DNA from: an uncultured Clostridia bacterium
GTDB taxonomy: Bacteria > Bacillota > Limnochordia > Darwinibacteriales > Darwinibacteriaceae
DNA: 33,735 nt
Assembly (NCBI GenBank): GCA_900018335.1
Contig: FIZK01000007.1
Location: forward strand, 1-33,735
Direction: 5' to 3'
The position numbers and the translations under genes are program-made. This document shows, in pieces, positions 31,223-33,735 of the stretch (position 1 is its first letter; each line of letters opens with the position of its first letter). The notes under the pieces are model-generated. The model did no database searches, was not told the origin of the DNA, and saw only the letters and a list, made by a program, of their open reading frames with translations.

Positions 31223-32113
31223 ATGAGTAAACATCTCAAAAGCAAACCACTCATGTTTTTCAGTCATATCGTATTCATCGCCTTGTGTCTGGCGATCATT
31301 CTACCCTTTCTTTTGCTCATTTCCTCATCGGTCACATCGGAAGAAGCCCTAGTTGTGCATGGCTACAACTTCATCCCCAAGCAGTTCAGCCTGGAAGCCT
31401 ATGAGTATCTCTGGAGGCACTCCTCCCAGCTTTTCCGGGCCTACGGGATCACTCTGCTTGTGACCGGGGTGGGCACGTTAACCAGCCTGGTGATCACGTC
31501 CATGCTGGCCTATCCGCTGTCCCGTTACGATCTGCCCGGTAGAAGAGTTTTCACCTTCCTAATTGTGTTTACCATGCTCTTTAACGGCGGCCTGGTGCCC
31601 ACTTACCTGATTTATGTACGCCTCTTTGGCATCAAGAACACCCTGTGGGCGCTGATTGTGCCGGGCCTGCTCATGAACGGGTTCCATGTCATGCTCACCA
31701 GGACGTTCTTCCAGAAGAACATACCACCGGCGGTGATCGAATCGGCTCAATGCGATGGGGCTACCGAGTTTCAAATTTACCGCAAGATCATCCTGCCGCT
31801 GTCACTGCCCATCATGGCCACCATCGGCCTCATGACCGCCATTCGCTATTGGAACGACTGGTATAACGGGATGATCTACCTCAACGATCCCCAGCTGTAC
31901 AGCTTGCAGGTTATGCTGAACGAAATGCTCATGAACATCAGGTTCCTATCGGATACCAACTTAGGCGGCGCGGCCATGGGTGCGGTGCGCATTCCGGGCA
32001 CCTCGGTGCGCATGGCCATTGCTGTTGTCGGTGCCCTGCCCATCATTTCCATCTACCCGTTTTTCCAGAAGTACTTCGTACAAGGCATCACTCTGGGTTC
32101 GGTTAAGGAATAG
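31223..32113 (+). CDS. Oligosaccharide ABC transporter permease, LplC/YtcP type
   Basis: This 296-aa permease has six predicted membrane segments and the EAA-type loop IESAQCDGATEFQIYRK (about 172-188), where ESA replaces the usual EAA, as is common in this subfamily. The sequence from the N-terminus (LISSSVTSEEAL, GYNFIPKQFSLEAYEYL) is typical of YtcP/LplC proteins. It follows its partner permease by 35 bases, with GGAAGG before the ATG. With the YesMN pair upstream it forms the usual sensor-importer cassette for complex plant oligosaccharides. Confidence 0.93.
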   Translation: MSKHLKSKPLMFFSHIVFIALCLAIILPFLLLISSSVTSEEALVVHGYNFIPKQFSLEAYEYLWRHSSQLFRAYGITLLVTGVGTLTSLVITSMLAYPLSRYDLPGRRVFTFLIVFTMLFNGGLVPTYLIYVRLFGIKNTLWALIVPGLLMNGFHVMLTRTFFQKNIPPAVIESAQCDGATEFQIYRKIILPLSLPIMATIGLMTAIRYWNDWYNGMIYLNDPQLYSLQVMLNEMLMNIRFLSDTNLGGAAMGAVRIPGTSVRMAIAVVGALPIISIYPFFQKYFVQGITLGSVKE

Positions 32114-32158
32114 GCGGGCGGCGAGATGGATAATTGATACAGAAAGGACATACTCCAG

Positions 32159-33316
32159 ATGCAGAAAGGCTTGTCCAAGAACATCGTTCTTCTCCTGTTG
32201 AGTACCATGCTCTTCTTCGCATCATTCATCATGCTGTCGCCCACCTTTTCCCTCTACGTAAAAAGCATGGGAGGGAATGAGGGTATCGCCGGTTTGCTCA
32301 CGGGGCTTTTGACGCTGGCAGCGATTTTCCTCAGGACGTACTTTGCCAAGCTAGCAGACCAAAAGGGGCGCAAGTTCGTGCTCTACCTGGCGGGCATTGC
32401 GTCCATCACCGCGCCCCTGCTGTACATGGTGGATTTGGGTTTTTGGTTCGTGGCTCTGGTTAGGGTTTATCATTCCATCAGCGTTGCCGCCTATGTGGCC
32501 ACCAGCCAGACGCTGCTGGCCGATCTGGCCAGCCCCGAAACCCGCGGCTCCACAGTGGCTCTGTACGGGGTGGCGGCTGGAACCTCTTCCGCCATCGCGC
32601 CCTATGTGGCCTTCAGCATCATTGAGAGCAAAGGCTTTCCCACCTTGTTCATGCTCAGTGCCGGTATTGCGGTGCTCATGACCTTGGTAATAGCCCTGAT
32701 CAAGGAGCCTCCAGTGGTGGTTAGGGACAAAAAGGCGCCGTCCACCTCCCTGAAGGAGATTGTCTCCGATGCCTGGATTTTGGTGCCCAGCATAACCATC
32801 TTTTCCCTCATGTTTGCCCAGGGCGCTGTCAACGCTTTCCTGCCCCTGCATGGCGCCAAGGTGGGGCTGGAGAATGTGGGGATCTTTTTCAGCTTGTCTG
32901 CTGTCTTGTCCATCATCTACCGCCTGGGGACGGGTTACCTATCGGACAAGATTGGGGGCCGCCGCATCTTGATGCCCGCCTTGGCCTTGACGGTGGTGGG
33001 TATCCTCAGCCTCATAGGTCTGCCCCGGTATGCCATGTTGATCATGGCAGCGGTACTGACATCCTTTGGATTCTCGGCTGCACATACCGTGCTTTTGACC
33101 ATCATCGTGGACAAGACTCAGGTCCAGAAAAGGGCCCAGGCCGTAACCTTTTTTACCAACGCTTGGGACTTAGGCACATCCCTGGGAGCAATGGGCCTGG
33201 GGGCCCTAGCCCTGTATTCTTACTCTGCCCTGTGGTCCACTGTGGCCTTGGGGGTTTTGGCGGGATTCATCGTTACGGTGAGATTCCTGCCCAGATCTAC
33301 TGCCGGAAATGTTTAA
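32159..33316 (+). CDS. Major facilitator superfamily transporter
   Basis: This 385-aa protein has about twelve hydrophobic segments. The loop after the second one (LADQKGRKFVLYLAG, about 65-79) is the conserved MFS motif A region, and the internal repeat is seen at SDKIGGRRIL (about 263-272). The substrate is unknown; sugar or aglycone export, or sugar uptake, are all possible. AAAGGA lies 11 bases before the ATG. It follows the LplC-like gene by 45 bases and precedes another barrel gene by 33, so it is likely part of the same transcript. Export of aglycones released from glycosides would fit the surroundings but is speculative. Confidence 0.88.
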   Translation: MQKGLSKNIVLLLLSTMLFFASFIMLSPTFSLYVKSMGGNEGIAGLLTGLLTLAAIFLRTYFAKLADQKGRKFVLYLAGIASITAPLLYMVDLGFWFVALVRVYHSISVAAYVATSQTLLADLASPETRGSTVALYGVAAGTSSAIAPYVAFSIIESKGFPTLFMLSAGIAVLMTLVIALIKEPPVVVRDKKAPSTSLKEIVSDAWILVPSITIFSLMFAQGAVNAFLPLHGAKVGLENVGIFFSLSAVLSIIYRLGTGYLSDKIGGRRILMPALALTVVGILSLIGLPRYAMLIMAAVLTSFGFSAAHTVLLTIIVDKTQVQKRAQAVTFFTNAWDLGTSLGAMGLGALALYSYSALWSTVALGVLAGFIVTVRFLPRSTAGNV

Positions 33317-33349
33317 AACTATAAAATCCCAGAAAGAGGAGGAGTATTT

Positions 33350-33735
33350 GTGCGCATGGAAAGAAAAGGCGTGAAAAGAGGCGTATCTGTCTACAGCTAC
33401 GCCGGGGAGTACGGAGTAACAATGACGCTGGAGGACATTTTCGCTGACATCCACAGTATGGGTGCGCGGGGTCTGGAAATTCTGGGCAACTCCCATATCC
33501 CCGATTATCCCAATCCCAGCGAAGCTTGGATCGAGAGATGGTTCGAGCTCATGGAGAAGTACGACCTGGTTCCCGTGGAGTACGGCCATTGGGTTGACTC
33601 CCGGCTGTACCAGGGCAGGGAGCTGAGCACCGAAGAGTCCTTGGAGATGCTCATCCGGGACTTCAAAATCGCCAACAGGCTGGGCTTCCCCATCCTCCGC
33701 ACCAAGCTTGGTGTAATCGACGAAACCTTGACACC
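33350..33735 (+). CDS. TIM-barrel sugar isomerase-like protein, 3' end missing
   Basis: This open frame runs off the right edge and encodes at least 128 residues. It starts at GTG 33350, with GGAGG seven bases upstream; ATG 33356 is possible. The visible part (VSVYSYAGEYGVTMTLEDIF, then PDYPNPSEAWIERW) aligns along its length with the first barrel of the deglycosidase operon (TLYSFSAEY, PEYPYPSDAWIEHF), so it is another alpha-subunit-like paralogue. The metal-ligand motifs lie beyond the window. It follows the MFS gene and may be joined by its own DUF6379 partner further right; none precedes it here. Confidence 0.82.
   Translation, partial: MRMERKGVKRGVSVYSYAGEYGVTMTLEDIFADIHSMGARGLEILGNSHIPDYPNPSEAWIERWFELMEKYDLVPVEYGHWVDSRLYQGRELSTEESLEMLIRDFKIANRLGFPILRTKLGVIDETLT

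Overview
The window looks like a carbohydrate-scavenging region of an uncultured anaerobic member of the Bacillota (Firmicutes), possibly a deep-branching diderm or Limnochordia-like lineage. This is inferred from moderate GC content, strong AGGAGG-type ribosome binding sites, a YesN/YesM two-component pair beside LplB/LplC-type permeases, a DUF624 (YesL-like) protein and DUF3502-type solute-binding proteins. Both complete solute-binding proteins have ordinary signal peptides with no lipobox cysteine, which hints at a periplasm. No rRNA, tRNA, CRISPR array or mobile element was seen.

Layout. (1) 1-3650, + strand: end of a sucrose/fructo-oligosaccharide operon (two MalFG-type permeases, a GH32 beta-fructosidase, a PfkB sugar kinase), closed by a terminator. 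(2) 3870-5465, +: a chemoreceptor with a CZB-type sensor. (3) 5626-12543, - strand: a secreted rhodanese with a propeller-like front half, a secreted GH3 glycosidase, a DUF3502 solute-binding protein and a DUF624 membrane protein. (4) 13044-22346, +: a ribose-type ABC transporter (permease, binding protein, double ATPase, second permease) followed without a visible break by three tandem pairs of a small DUF6379-type protein and a TIM-barrel sugar isomerase/epimerase-like protein, ending at a strong terminator. (5) 22518-26626, +: ROK sugar kinase, another TIM-barrel protein and two Gfo/Idh/MocA oxidoreductases, ending at a terminator. (6) 26711-33735, +: YesN-like regulator, YesM-like kinase, terminator, LplB/LplC-type permeases, an MFS transporter and a further TIM-barrel protein running off the right edge.

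The most interesting part is blocks 4 and 5. The small-protein/TIM-barrel pairs resemble the beta and alpha subunits of C-glycoside deglycosidases (DgpB/DgpC, DfgA/DfgB, CarB/CarC), which cleave the C-C glycosidic bond after a Gfo/Idh/MocA enzyme or another oxidoreductase has oxidised the sugar at C3. The window carries three such pairs, two candidate oxidoreductases, a dedicated ABC importer and a ROK kinase. Both blocks start at promoters of the same design (TTGCC[G/T], 17-bp spacer, extended -10) followed by near-identical LacI-type operators, and two weaker copies of the operator lie inside block 4. This suggests one regulon for import, oxidation at C3 and cleavage of glycosides, probably several related C-glycosides or 3-keto-glycosides. 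The substrate cannot be read from the sequence.
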